Assembly: GCA_950022655.1 (NCBI GenBank)
Contig: OX465587.1
Span: 27,159,716-27,223,715, forward strand
DNA: 64,000 nucleotides
DNA from: Alentia gelatinosa
Lineage: Eukaryota > Annelida > Polychaeta > Phyllodocida > Polynoidae
Direction of reading: 5' to 3'
A model generated the notes under the pieces. The model did no database searches. It was given only the letters and a program-made list of their open reading frames with translations, and was not told the origin of the DNA. Shown here in pieces: positions 42,554 through 52,711 of the stretch. Made by a program: the position numbers and the translations under genes. How positions within the stretch are numbered: the first letter of the stretch is position 1; each line of letters opens with the position of its first letter.

Positions 42554-42907
42554 CAGGGTTCGTACATAGACAGCTCAATAAAATTCCAGGCTTTTCCAGG
42601 CTCTAATATTGTTTTTTCCAGGCTCTTCTGGTCACTGTTTTTAAAACCATGTTTGATTCATCCCCAAGCCTTCCCTACTACCTAGAGGTTTGGGATATAT
42701 ATCTTTAAAAAAAAATTCAGGCAGTCAGGTAACATAGTTAGGAAAGCTAATGATGACCAGAATTTCATAGACTAAAAAAAAAAGGTTTTTATGCCAAATT
42801 AAATTTTCCAGGCTCTTCCAGGCTCTCTGTGAGAATTCCAGGCTTTTCCAGGCCTAGAAAATCCAAAAGCATAATTCCAGGCTTTTCCAGGTTCTGTACG
42901 AACCCTG
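42554..42907 (+). mobile_element. hAT-like non-autonomous element, CAGGGTTCGTACA ends
   Basis: Begins CAGGGTTCGTACATAGAC and ends GTTCTGTACGAACCCTG. CTTAGA flanks both sides (42548-42553 and 42908-42913). CAGGG termini are typical of hAT elements, whose duplications are usually 8 bp; only 6 match here. The interior is dominated by TTCCAGGCTTTTCCAGGCTC repeats. No transposase. Confidence 0.7.
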
Positions 42908-43255
42908 CTTAGATATTTCACCTCAGGGTCCCTGAAATTTCGGTTTTTGGGACTAATTTTCATTTCCTATACCCTACTTTCCTTGACCCATACCTACTCT
43001 AATTGACAAATACCTACTTTGTTGTCCTATTCCAATCCTGGGGCCTCCCTTGTACTTGGTTTGCATGGGAGAATACAATTGGTTTGGTCTGGAAGTGTTC
43101 ATTCTCAGGGTAATACCTAGTTAGCATGCTAACTTTGCTAAAAATGGCCGCAGAGCTCTGAAATTTTTTGTGAGGACTCTCAAAATTTTGGGTTTAAAAA
43201 TCAATTTTTTTGCCTGAATTGCCTTAGTTACATTTTTGCTCGCCTGAGATATACA

Positions 43256-43400
43256 CAATATTACCATGATTTCGATCTGAGTGGCCGTATTCTCCGCGTA
43301 GTTGACGCGTAGTAATACTCCGAGCGATAGCGAGGAGTATTGCGTAGCGTCAACTACAAGGAGAATACGGCCACACAGATCGAAATTATGGTAATGTTGT
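43256..43400 (+). repeat. Long near-perfect hairpin, 65-bp arms
   Basis: Arms CATTACCATAATTTCGATCT... in complement, GGCCGTATTCTCC / GGAGAATACGGCC and GTAGTTGACGC / GCGTCAACTAC, close on AATACTCCGAGCGATAGCGA. A structurally analogous but different hairpin is at 39316. Confidence 0.85.
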
Positions 43401-43980
43401 ATTTATTACTCACTTATTTTTAGATTTAAGCAATAAGTATGATCGTTAGAAAACTTATCAAGGTAATTAAGAAGTTATGTTTGGGACTACTTTCATCTAA
43501 AAAATCCGTATCCTCCTAGGAGGGTACGGAGCTCCGTATCCTCCTCAGTAGTGATCTCTAATCTCCATAGGCTTAGTATGGAGACTCCGTATCAGGTGGG
43601 TAATAAGGCCCAGTACTTGCCTTAAATTTCTGGTTGATTTGTGGGTCTGTCCTAGTGTTTGTGGGACCTGTCCTGAATTAGCTTGATGTTTGGTGATGAC
43701 ATTGGGTGTAAGTCACCTATAGTTGGCAGTATCGGTCATTTCGGCTGTAACTGGGTGTTTGGAACAGTATGTGGGAGGCAGTACGCTGCTGTATGATGCA
43801 GTTTGGGTAGTATGACACTTTTTATGTGAAACCTTTTTTGTCAATTTTTGCCCGAGGATTCCGAAGATCGCATCGACAGATCGCTGCGGCGATCGGAAGT
43901 GCCTCAAAACTGCAATTTAAGTTTACGGTTTTGGAAATTTGAAGTTTTATATTTTTTATGGTTAGCTGTGACTGTTGGCG

Positions 43981-44250
43981 TGTAATGGACTTGTAACGAT
44001 CTCTGTCAAGGTGTTAACACCATTAACAAAGCCATTAGCGCCGGGCTCTCATGTGAACCAGACTGACCATCTGAATGACCTAGAGGTCACAGGGCGGGGT
44101 TACTTCACTGACTGACACCTCATAATGAAGAAGGTTGACCAATGAGAGATCACCCTTGATTTTGTGTGTGTATATCCCCTGATGAAAGCTGGAAATAAAG
44201 CAGTATTGAAACCGACTTCAGATAGTTCTGTACTTCTCTGATACTTTACA
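43981..44250 (+). repeat. 5' LTR
   Basis: 270 bp, TGTAATGGAC to ATACTTTACA. A TATA-like GTGTATATCCCC at about 44168 precedes AATAAA at 44194. Differs from the 3' LTR at three sites: A/G in CTGAATGACC, G/T in AGAGGTCAC and A/T in CTCATAATG. Confidence 0.95.
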
Positions 44251-44252
44251 TT

Positions 44253-44270
44253 TGGCGAGCTTGCCAGGAT
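44253..44270 (+). other. Putative primer-binding site
   Basis: TGGCGAGCTTGCCAGGAT begins 2 bp after the LTR. It starts with TGG as expected for pairing with a tRNA CCA end. The tRNA was not identified. Confidence 0.55.
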
Positions 44271-44300
44271 ATACACCAACCGGCAGAGGAAGTACAGACC

Positions 44301-45437
44301 ATGGCAGACCAGAGACGATTAGAATTAGCGCAAAAAGACTCTACAAGACGAAGATTAGACGCCTTCACAAAAAACATCCCAGTAACAGACGACATAGATA
44401 GAGGAGTACTCAGGAAGTGGATCGATGCATTCAACTATGCTCAGGAAATTGTCGACCCAGATGATGAGCTGTTAGCGGAAGCCGCCGCTGCTAAGTCGAA
44501 GGGAGGACTCGCTCGGCAGATAGCCTCATTGAAACTCAACTTTGCAGCGCAAGTTCCCCCACAGCCGGCCACGTGGGCCCATATTAGTGAGGCATTGCTG
44601 AAAAAATTCCTGGGACCGGTGGAAATAAAACAATTACGCCTGAAAGTGGAACGAGCACACCAGACGCCATGTCAGACGGTAAGGGAGTATTCTGACCGTT
44701 TCCTAGAGGAAGTTCATCGAGCTTACACGCCCGAACAACAACTACTAGACTTGATGGTAACCCAAATACGGGATTTCTTCATCAAAGGACTGAGAAACGA
44801 TCGTCTCCGCGAACTGGTGGGGTGCCAGCGGTCAGACAACGTGGAGGAAGCTGTTGACCTGGCAAACCACCACGTGACGATCCTTCACTTAGACGATCCA
44901 TATGAGGTGGAGCAGGCGGCTCTACCACCACCACCACCCGCTGTGCTTGAAGATACGGCACCGATGAAGGAGGTTACTGGGGTGCTGAAATCACTGGAAC
45001 GACAAGTACAGAGCCTGGCGTTATCCATACGGGATAGCAAGTCCAAGAAAGAAGCAACCAGTGAAGTATCTGCTGTCCAGCCACCTGTTGTTCCCCCAGG
45101 CCCACAGCTACCTCTGTATTATCACTATCCGCCCACCTTCCCGCAGTGCCCTGTACCACCCCCTATGGGAGAGCGTGGTGGAACGCAAATCTTCTACATG
45201 GGGACACAGCCAACCAGCTCTAATCGTGGACGAGGCAGAGGACGTGGACGAGGGAGAGGAGGACGGCCGGTAAACCACAACATTCAGTGCTATGAATGTC
45301 ATGGATATGGTCACATCGCCGTAAACTGTGCCAACCATGCTAATGCTCAGCATGGGGGAGATGACTTCAACCAAGCGGCAGTGGATGCATGGAACCCTGC
45401 CGCCACATCGTACCATCAAGACCAGCAGGGAAACTGA
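44301..45437 (+). CDS. gag: Gag polyprotein
   Basis: 378 residues, start in good context (GACCATGG). The N-terminal two thirds is helical and charged, as in retroelement capsids, including WIDAFNYAQE and RLKVERAHQTPCQTVREYSD, the latter close to the conserved retrotransposon gag pattern. A proline-rich linker and an arginine-glycine run (RGRGRGRGRGG) precede one CCHC zinc knuckle at residues 330-343 (C-x2-C-x4-H-x4-C, CYECHGYGHIAVNC), which binds nucleic acid. The frame is intact. It ends at TGA 45435-45437, where a slippery site provides -1 entry into pol. Confidence 0.92.
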   Translation: MADQRRLELAQKDSTRRRLDAFTKNIPVTDDIDRGVLRKWIDAFNYAQEIVDPDDELLAEAAAAKSKGGLARQIASLKLNFAAQVPPQPATWAHISEALLKKFLGPVEIKQLRLKVERAHQTPCQTVREYSDRFLEEVHRAYTPEQQLLDLMVTQIRDFFIKGLRNDRLRELVGCQRSDNVEEAVDLANHHVTILHLDDPYEVEQAALPPPPPAVLEDTAPMKEVTGVLKSLERQVQSLALSIRDSKSKKEATSEVSAVQPPVVPPGPQLPLYYHYPPTFPQCPVPPPMGERGGTQIFYMGTQPTSSNRGRGRGRGRGRGGRPVNHNIQCYECHGYGHIAVNCANHANAQHGGDDFNQAAVDAWNPAATSYHQDQQGN

Positions 45438-46103
45438 TTGCGGCGTCAGACGGCAGGGTATGTGTGACATTACCTCATGACAGCATTGAACTTCATACTC
45501 TGATCGATTCTGGCGCTTCAAAATCACTGATGACGACGATAGCTTGGTACCTGTTATGTGAGGAAAGTAAACGACCACTTGTGTTAATGACTGGATTAGT
45601 GCTCAAGTCATTAACAGGACATGTGTTGGATACTAAGGGTGTGGCTGTGGTGCCTGTGTTGGGCAAGGATATTCCTTTCTACATATGTGATGAACTCAAA
45701 CACGAGGTGCTCCTCGGCATAGATGCCATGGAACTGCTGGACTGCCGACTGAACTGTGCCAACAAACAGGTTTGGCTGGCTAACCAGCAATTTAGTTATG
45801 GTATGTGTCACCCCTCTCCACCGGAACTTGCAGGTATTCACTCTGACATGGATGTCTGGAAACAACAATACCCTACGGTGTTTGCTGCAGATACGTACCC
45901 CTTACCAGCTGCCCCTGAAGTTGAGCTCCACATTGATGTCGGCCACCACCCACCGATTAGGCAACACCCCTATCGTATCCCTCTGATGTTAAAAAACAAG
46001 GTAAAGAATGAACTGGACCAACTATTGCAGGCCGGGGTCATTACGCCTAGTGCTAGCCCGTGGGCCTCACCCCTGCTCATTGTGCCCAAACCCAATGTTG
46101 GAG
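45389..46103 (+). pseudogene. pol: Pol, part 1: protease and start of RT (interrupted)
   Basis: Open in the -1 frame from gag. An aspartic-protease motif (LIDSGAS, catalytic D at 45506) is followed by about 150 residues to the RT entry segment with PYRIP and GVITPSASPWASPLLIVPKP. At about 46104 coding identity stops and SINE sequence begins; the frame ends at a TGA 46118-46120 within the insert. Confidence 0.85.
45428..45434 (+). promoter_or_regulatory. -1 ribosomal frameshift heptamer GGGAAAC
   Basis: The gag reading is caG GGA AAC TGA, so GGGAAAC fits the X XXY YYZ rule exactly and sits next to the gag stop. The pol frame (-1) is open across it from 45389. A downstream stimulatory structure was not established by eye. 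Confidence 0.75.
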
Positions 46104-46425
46104 TTTGTTTGTGGGTTTGATTTAACGTCCAGTTAACCATTGAAGGTTCTCACCAGACTTTCTCAAGGTTCTTTTACACCACAAGGGTGGTGATCGAATC
46201 TATGAAATGAATTTAGGAAGAAATCCCACCCCTACACATTTACCGAGGTGAGAGTTCTTTTACTTCCCACACAGCATAGACATGGTATGAGAAGGATTGG
46301 CCTTTGATATAGCAGTAAATCTACCACTGCTGGGGGGTGTAGGAGAAAAGTGGCTGCAGTGGGACCTGAATCAACAAAGTCCCGTGCTCTTTACCACTGA
46401 GCTAACTCCTCACCCACCCCGGTCG
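46104..46425 (-). mobile_element. tRNA-derived SINE inserted in RT
   Basis: Read on the - strand, the head GGTGAGGAGTTAGCTCAGTG carries a pol III A box (TAGCTCAGTGG, 46394-46404) and, about 30 bp on, a B-box-like GATTCAGGTCC (46362-46372). The body ends in a tail of GACGTTAAATCAAACCCACA type at about 46104. Flanking target duplications could not be defined. 46426-46478 is also foreign to RT and holds short inverted ends (GGTCGC / GCGACC), so the insertion may be composite. Confidence 0.75.
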
Positions 46426-46479
46426 CTTTAGTTATGCTGCAAGCATATCCGGTCTGCACCACGAGGAGGTGAGGCGACC

Positions 46480-47550
46480 ATGGTGAACAGATTACGATGT
46501 TGTGTTGACTACAGGAAAATCAACAACTTGTGCAAAAAGGATGCTTACCCCATACCAAACATACAAGATATATTCGATGCGCTCATGGGAGCCACAGTCT
46601 TCTCTGTGCTTGACTTAAAAAATGCATACTTTCAGATCCGGGTGACACCGGAGAGTCAGGAAGTGACAGCATTTTCTACACCATATGGACTATTCAAGTT
46701 TCTCCGCATGCCACAGGGCTACTGTAACAGCCCTGCCACCTGGCAACGTTACATCAACCGTGTGCTCGCCCCGTTGTTGGATACGTCTGTGCTGGTTTAT
46801 CTGGACAACATCATTGTGTACTCCACTTCACCTGAGCAACATGACCTACACCTTGCAGAGGTTTTCCAACTACTGGCACAAAACAACCTCACAGTGAACC
46901 CCGACAAATGCAAACTACACCAAGAGGAAGTAAAACTACTGGGCTACATAGTAGGAGCAAAAGGAATCCGACCAAACCCCAAAAAGGTGGAAGCTATCCA
47001 GAACATAGCACCACCTGCAAACACCAAGGAGATACAACGTTTCTTGGGGCTGGCTGGGTACTACAGGCAGTGCATTCCCAGTTTTGCGGAAAAAGCTGAG
47101 CCACTGGTTGAACTGACACGCAAGAGTGAACCATTCTTGTGGACACCCACTAGACATCAAGCCTGGTGTCACCTGAAGGATGCACTGACCTCAGAAGCTG
47201 TGATGGCATTTCCTGACGCGCACCGCCCTTATCACTTGTATGTTGACGCCAGCATGGGTTGTGTGGGAGGTATACTGACACAGACTGATGACCAGGGGGT
47301 AGAGCGCCCCATACAGTATATCTCCAAGCAACTGAATGATGGACAGCGCAAATGGGCCATCATCGAAAAAGAGGCCTATGCCATAGTGTACGCACTTCAG
47401 AAGTTACAGCCGTATCTCCAGGGGGCATCCTTCGTAATTGTTTCTGATCATAAACCGTTACGTAACTTCTTCCAACAAGGCGTAAAGAATTCCAAAATCC
47501 AGCTCCACAGACGAACGAGAGCAAGAGCACACCTGGTATTGCTGGGTTGA
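46480..47550 (+). pseudogene. pol: Pol, part 2: RT and RNase H (catalytic site altered)
   Basis: RT resumes with CCVDYRKIN, FSVLDLKNAYFQI, FLRMPQGYCNSPATWQ and LLGYIVG. The active-site box reads VYLDNIIVYS (LDN at 46801-46809) where the family has Y-x-D-D; the second catalytic aspartate is asparagine. RNase H shows LYVDAS, IEKEAYAIV and VSDHKPL, so its D-E-D set is present. After KNSKIQ the sequence departs from the usual connection segment and the frame ends at 47550. Neighbouring frames suggest a deletion plus frame change at about 47505. Confidence 0.85.
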
Positions 47551-47610
47551 CCATGCCAGATGACAGCCTGATCATGGCCTTCACTGAACTGTTAGCTGTC
47601 GAATCAGCAA

Positions 47611-48879
47611 ATGGCGAACCCCCCCCCACCCAGACAGCCATGGGGTGACCCCTTCATTGACAGAGATGACCTAATCCAGGAGCAAACTAAACCGCCACAG
47701 TACCAGACTGGACTTGACGGAGAAGAGGATTATGTGGTGATCGACGGTGTCTTGTACACATTACACGAACTGGGGAAGAAAAGCTACCCTCGCATAGTAC
47801 TGCCTCAGCCATTGGTGCAAATGGTGGTGTTGAAGGCGCATCAAGACGTTGGACATCAACAGATGTACAAAACGTACGACCGTGTGGCCCTAGCATACAA
47901 ATGGCCCAACATGAAGCGAGACATACAGCGCATCATACATAACTGTCCTTTGTGTACCCTGTATAGACCCGGAAAAACATACCCACCAGCCCAACCACCA
48001 CTCACACCAACCTCGCCAAATGAAGTCATAGGCATCAACCTTATTGGCCCAATGCCAGTAAGCCATACAGGAAATAAGTACGCAATTGTCTGTGTGGACC
48101 ATTGCTCAGGATGGGCGGAGGTAGTGCCGATACCAGACAAGAGTGCCAAGCGGATTACAGCTTTCCTCACTGAGAGATGGATAACCCATCATGGCGCACC
48201 AACCACTGTCATATCGGATAGGGGAAAAGAGTTCTTAAATGCAGCTGTTCGACAAACCTGCCAGGACTACAATATCGAGTGGCGATACTCTACTCCCTAC
48301 CACCCAATGACAAATGCTAAAACAGAACGATTCAACAAAACACTAAAGTCAATGATCTCGAAACTTGTACAAGGACAAACAAACCAGTGGGAAAAACACT
48401 TGTACACAGCCCTCTGGGAATATCGATCGTCCATATCAACGGTAACAGGATTCTCCCCCTATTTCCTCCACCACGGTAGGGATCCACCGCGCCAAAAGGC
48501 ACAGCAACAGAGGACCCCAGCTGGAGAAGAACTCAAGGTGTTGAAACATCAGATTGAGGAATGTGAAAGAGCACTGGAGGAAGCATGCCGAAAGACACAG
48601 CAGTTGCAACAACAAAACAAAAAGAGGCTCGATAAAAGACGAAAAGCCCCTAGTTACCAGGTGGGACAGGAGATCGTATTACAACATGCAAACCCCACCA
48701 AGTTTCAACCCCCATACCTTCATGGATATGTGATCACCAACATTAGGGGACAAGTGGTGCAATTACTGCACCTATCAGGGAAGTCACTCCGCGTGAACAT
48801 GGACAGAATCAAACGTGTGCCGACTGGTGTCACGAAAGACACAGCAGTTGCAACAACAAAACAAAAAGAGGCTCGATAA
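47611..48879 (+). pseudogene. pol: Pol, part 3: integrase
   Basis: The open frame follows a run of C (about 47617-47624), where a slip probably broke the link to RNase H. It shows an HHCC zinc-binding region (HQDVGH and CPLC) and the core. The first catalytic position reads INLIGPMP (AAC at 48037) where D is expected. The second is present (VISDRGKEF) and the glutamate is present in NAKTERFN, but TDG/TDA is TNA there. The C-terminal GPY/F-like module (HGYVITNIRGQVV) is followed by an early stop because of a tandem duplication that shifts frame. Confidence 0.85.
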
Positions 48880-49573
48880 AAGACGAAAAGCCCCTAGTTA
48901 CCAGGTGGGACAGGAGATCGTATTACAACATGCAAACCCCACCAAGTTTCAACCCCCATACCTTCATGGATATGTGATCACCAACATTAGGGGACAAGTG
49001 GTGCAATTACTGCACCTATCAGGGAAGTCACTCCGCGTGAACATGGACAGAATCAAACGTGTGCCGACTGGTGTCACCTACTGGCCAGTAAGGTTAGAAC
49101 GTATACCTCCAGTCGTGCCAGCACAAAGGACCCCCCTTGTTAATGGACATTTCCAGGGTCGACCACAAGGAGTCAATGACCAGTCGCGAGTGAAAGAGCA
49201 CTGGAGGAAGCATGCCGAAAGACACAGCAGTTGCAACAACAAAACAAAAAGAGGCTCGATAAAAGACGAAAAGCCCCTAGTTACCAGGTGGGACAGGAGA
49301 TCGTATTACAACATGCAAACCCCACCAAGTTTCAACCCCCATACCTTCATGGATATGTGATCACCAACATTAGGGGACAAGTGGTGCAATTACTGCACCT
49401 ATCAGGGAAGTCACTCCGCGTGAACATGGACAGAATCAAACGTGTGCCGACTGGTGTCACCTACTGGCCAGTAAGGTTAGAACGTATACCTCCAGTCGTG
49501 CCAGCACAAAGGACCCCCCTTGTTAATGGACATTTCCAGGGTCGACCACAAGGAGTCAATGACCAGTCGCGAG
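48591..49573 (+). repeat. Three tandem copies of the integrase C-terminal module
   Basis: AAAGACACAGCAGTTGCAAC occurs at 48591, 48835 and 49218 (offsets 244 and 383). The shared ~244 bp look identical in all three. The copy 2 and copy 3 extensions (to GACCAGTCGCGA) also match. Copy 2 is out of frame with copy 1; copy 3 is back in frame because the offsets total 627. Confidence 0.9.
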
Positions 49574-50262
49574 GAGACCAACCCGGAAGTCACCGAACAG
49601 GAGGACCAAACCATAAAGTGACCGGTGCACGCAGTAGGGCTCTAGGTCATGCAAGGCGGGACACAATCAATGACATTATGGGACCACTCCAGGGACTTCC
49701 GCCAAACTGCATAGTCAATGGACGTTATCAAAAAAGGCAGTCACGATGTGATGGGCCATCAACGAGGACCATAAGAAGATGTCAAAGCCGGGCACGGCAG
49801 AAACAAAGGGACCGCACGCCGAATGACACAAGCACTGAGAGCACCGGGCTTGGAGTAAGCGATATACGACCCCATCAAGCCGGCCCTAGGCCCATCAGCC
49901 CCAGCACCCTGGAGGAGGATGCAGAGGCCACGAGAGACATTGCAACAGAAGACAACGGAGGAGGTGAATTGTCAAATGAGGTGCAAACAGATAGTCAGAG
50001 CACGACAACGACCATAGGAACTGACAGTATCACAGACGCGACCCCCCGCAACACAGGAGAACCAGGCACCCCTAATAATGTGACCACAGACTCATCCGCC
50101 TCAGATTGTGCAGGTCCCATACTTGACTGCCCCACTGTGTCAACAGGTGTCCCACGAACAAGGGCGCAACACAGGAGTGCTGCTGGGATACCCCCTCTAG
50201 ACCACATTGACTACAAAGAGTGGTCATCGTCTGATGATTCTAGAGGCAGCGGGTCCAAATGA
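49231..50262 (+). pseudogene. pol: Pol C-terminal extension (third module copy onward)
   Basis: A 343-codon frame starting inside the third module copy and running to TGA 50260-50262. After the module it is hydrophilic, threonine- and serine-rich and low in complexity, with repeated TTDSSASD-like segments. In an unduplicated element it would be the integrase tail. The start at 49231 is only the first ATG after the duplication. Confidence 0.65.
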
Positions 50263-50539
50263 CTGATTGGACAATGTTGATAATGATCCATATGAGGGAT
50301 CCTGTGTTATACGGGCTCAAATTAAGCCTATTGGTATATGATTAAGCAAGCCTGCTTGAAAAGAAGTTGTTTTTAGAGGACTTATACCATTCATTGAAGA
50401 TGATTCTAAATATAATACTTGTTAGTAACTTACGGTAATCGGTTCGATGTTTTTGGTAGTAAGAGTTTTACAGTAGACATTATGCACTAGTACTTGTTTA
50501 GGGGTTATCGCAATCACAAATACTTGGATTGAACTAAAT

Positions 50540-50548
50540 GGGGGAGGT
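50540..50548 (+). other. Polypurine tract
   Basis: GGGGGAGG lies immediately before the 3' LTR (which starts at 50550), the expected plus-strand primer. Confidence 0.8.
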
Positions 50549-50549
50549 A

Positions 50550-50819
50550 TGTAATGGACTTGTAACGATCTCTGTCAAGGTGTTAACACCATTAACAAAG
50601 CCATTAGCGCCGGGCTCTCATGTGAACCAGACTGACCATCTGGATGACCTAGAGTTCACAGGGCGGGGTTACTTCACTGACTGACACCTCTTAATGAAGA
50701 AGGTTGACCAATGAGAGATCACCCTTGATTTTGTGTGTGTATATCCCCTGATGAAAGCTGGAAATAAAGCAGTATTGAAACCGACTTCAGATAGTTCTGT
50801 ACTTCTCTGATACTTTACA
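50550..50819 (+). repeat. 3' LTR
   Basis: 270 bp, same ends and signals as the 5' LTR; three substitutions, no indels. Followed by GGCG (50820-50823). Confidence 0.95.
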
Positions 50820-50832
50820 GGCGTACTGGAAC

Positions 50833-50940
50833 ATGAAACCGTTTGTTTCTATCACCATTACTTTCGGTGTTGCAGCCGTTTTAGTAATCTTGACTTTCTA
50901 CTCATCGCCTCCCAGGCGAGTCCAAATCTACTGGAATTAA
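50833..50940 (+). CDS. Small ORF with one membrane segment, beside the LTR
   Basis: 35 codons: a hydrophobic stretch (FVSITITFGVAAVLVILTFY) followed by a basic tail (PPRRVQIYWN). It starts 10 bp past the target duplication, so the retrotransposon inserted just upstream of it. Too short to be sure. Confidence 0.2.
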   Translation: MKPFVSITITFGVAAVLVILTFYSSPPRRVQIYWN

Positions 50941-51413
50941 CGCTCTAGCGTGTGTTTTAAGCGAGATATTGAACATATACAGTTTTTTGTCATTTTTCAT
51001 TTTTATTTTGAAATTATTTCTATTCCGCTACTAGCCACTACTTGTATTGAGACTACTTGTGGTCCGTTGAGAGTGCTGGCTGTCGATCCGGCCGCCCTCT
51101 ATGCCCCGCCCGGGCATGTCGTTTTCTGCAACGTAAAGTGACCCTTATTAGTGAATTTTCAAAGTACGGTTTTCATTTTATTTATGCATATTTTAGGATG
51201 ACTTTTCGAGATTACTATATATTATTTTAGATTAATTCATGGTATTTCGATTTATTTAGGCTGTTTTGTTTTTTTCTTCTGGGAGGTACAGTAGCTGTAC
51301 TGACTGATACAGGTGTGGAATATATATCTCTCCATGGGAATTCGGTGTTTGAATGAGTGGCGTGCCGCTGCTGACGCAGCAGGGTGTCAATTGCCCCCCT
51401 TGGCCGTGGAACT

Positions 51414-51428
51414 CCCCCCCCCCCCCCC
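51414..51428 (+). repeat. Poly-C run
   Basis: A run of about 15 C residues in a locally GC-rich context. Confidence 0.8.
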
Positions 51429-51654
51429 CTCATTAGCCACGTCACAGCAGTGGTGGTGTCTCATGGCGCGGTGGCCACTGGTGAGACCTGCTGTGTTTAT
51501 CAGGAGTGATGATGGGTCGGTGAGACCTGCACATGTGTTTATCTTAAGTGCCCATAAAGCTTGGGACTGACACTGTGTATGTTGTTCCACCCCCGGGATT
51601 CATCGAGTCAGCCTGGGAGTAGGTGGCGCTACAAACCCTGCTTTTGACAGGGGA

Positions 51655-52084
51655 ACGGCCATCTTGGAGAAGCATCTTCGCAATGCTAGGCCTATGGAGC
51701 GTTCAAACGTTCATTTACAATACCATCTAATATGCGAGGATGTTTAAAGTGCTTCTGAGCCACTTCTCTTGATAAAATCAAAGTTCCCTGAAAATTTCAG
51801 ATCAAATGGGAATGTGATAGTCGTGGTGTAGACTGTTGATGCGATGTCAACAAATCATCAAAACAACCGATTTTCTTCGGGTTGGCATGTCCAAATCATG
51901 TCTGGAAATTGTATCTAATCCTATTTAAACGATTACATGTACAGATTGCACATAAGAATGTCGGAAACAATATTTTTTCACCATTTTATACTCTGACAGC
52001 GCTTTGTGGTCACCAGCAATATGGCGGACTGAGTCTGTTGTCAGGGAAATTTGCATAAATCGGAGGGTATTTCAAACCGGAAGT
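51655..52084 (+). promoter_or_regulatory. Possible TATA-less regulatory patch
   Basis: GCCATCTTGG (YY1 type, 51658), ATGGCGG (52021) and ACCGGAAGT (ETS type, 52077) occur in an otherwise non-coding stretch upstream of the ORF cluster at 52.7-54 kb. Only motif matches support it. Confidence 0.2.
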
Positions 52085-52711
52085 CACCAGATGACTCGGA
52101 GAATGTGCTGCCTTGCCGCATGCCAGTCGACCCACCCGCCCCTCCCTACTACCGGAATGCTGGCGTAGAGCACGTAGTGTAAATCACGCTGGGAGGTGTT
52201 GTGGGAAGCCCTTGCGCGATGCCCCGCCCCCCCGGCACGTAGCCAATGAGCGGCCGAGACCTGCCCTAGCAGTAGCTGGGGGCGTCGCCCTCCCTTTTAC
52301 GGGTTGTCGACAGACTTTGTTGCTCACGTTTGGGTAGAATCACTATATTCACTGTTTTGGGCCTTTCCCTTGCTCGTAGGTGCTTCTAACTGTGTCTATG
52401 GACATTGGGTGTGAGTCCACCGCTAGCCACATACCAGGCCTTATCCGGGTCTGGGGTTGGTTGTGTGGTCACAGTGACGTGTGAATGCTCGTGCTGACAC
52501 CCTAATATGACAGTCGCGCGTGAGCCTGCCTGGCTCACGCCTCCCGTGGCCCTACTTTATATTCATGAGGTGTGTGCACTCTAGGCCCCTCCCCCCGCCC
52601 GTTATGGCTTTGGCCATGCTGGTTGTGGTGTTCTACAGGTTCTGGTTTGTATTTGGACCTTTACTAAAATAACTTTCGGCGTTTCTTTACCGCTAGGGGT
52701 GAGTTTGGGTT

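Larger units (their letters stand above)
43981..50819 (+). mobile_element. Ty3/gypsy-like LTR retrotransposon, young but defective
   Basis: Two 270-bp LTRs (3 differences) with TG...CA ends are flanked by GGCG (43977-43980 and 50820-50823). Order is LTR, primer-binding region, gag with a zinc knuckle, protease, RT, RNase H, integrase, polypurine tract, LTR; RT before integrase is the Ty3/gypsy order. Pol is inactivated by a SINE in RT, frame breaks at about 47.5-47.62 kb, aspartate-to-asparagine changes, and a tandem triplication in the integrase C-terminus. No envelope-like ORF is seen. Host transcription of the copy is possible from the intact LTR. Confidence 0.95.

Noticed and set aside
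45108..45578. 156-codon - strand ORF opposite gag/pol, and similar - strand ORFs at 47360-48170
   Set aside because: Shadows of the conserved + strand gag, protease and integrase frames.
46340..46425. tRNA gene on the - strand
   Set aside because: A and B boxes are present, but a full cloverleaf is not evident and the sequence continues into a SINE body and tail.
48815..49360. Separate 181-codon gene
   Set aside because: It is the out-of-frame second copy of the integrase module followed by the shifted reading of the third copy.
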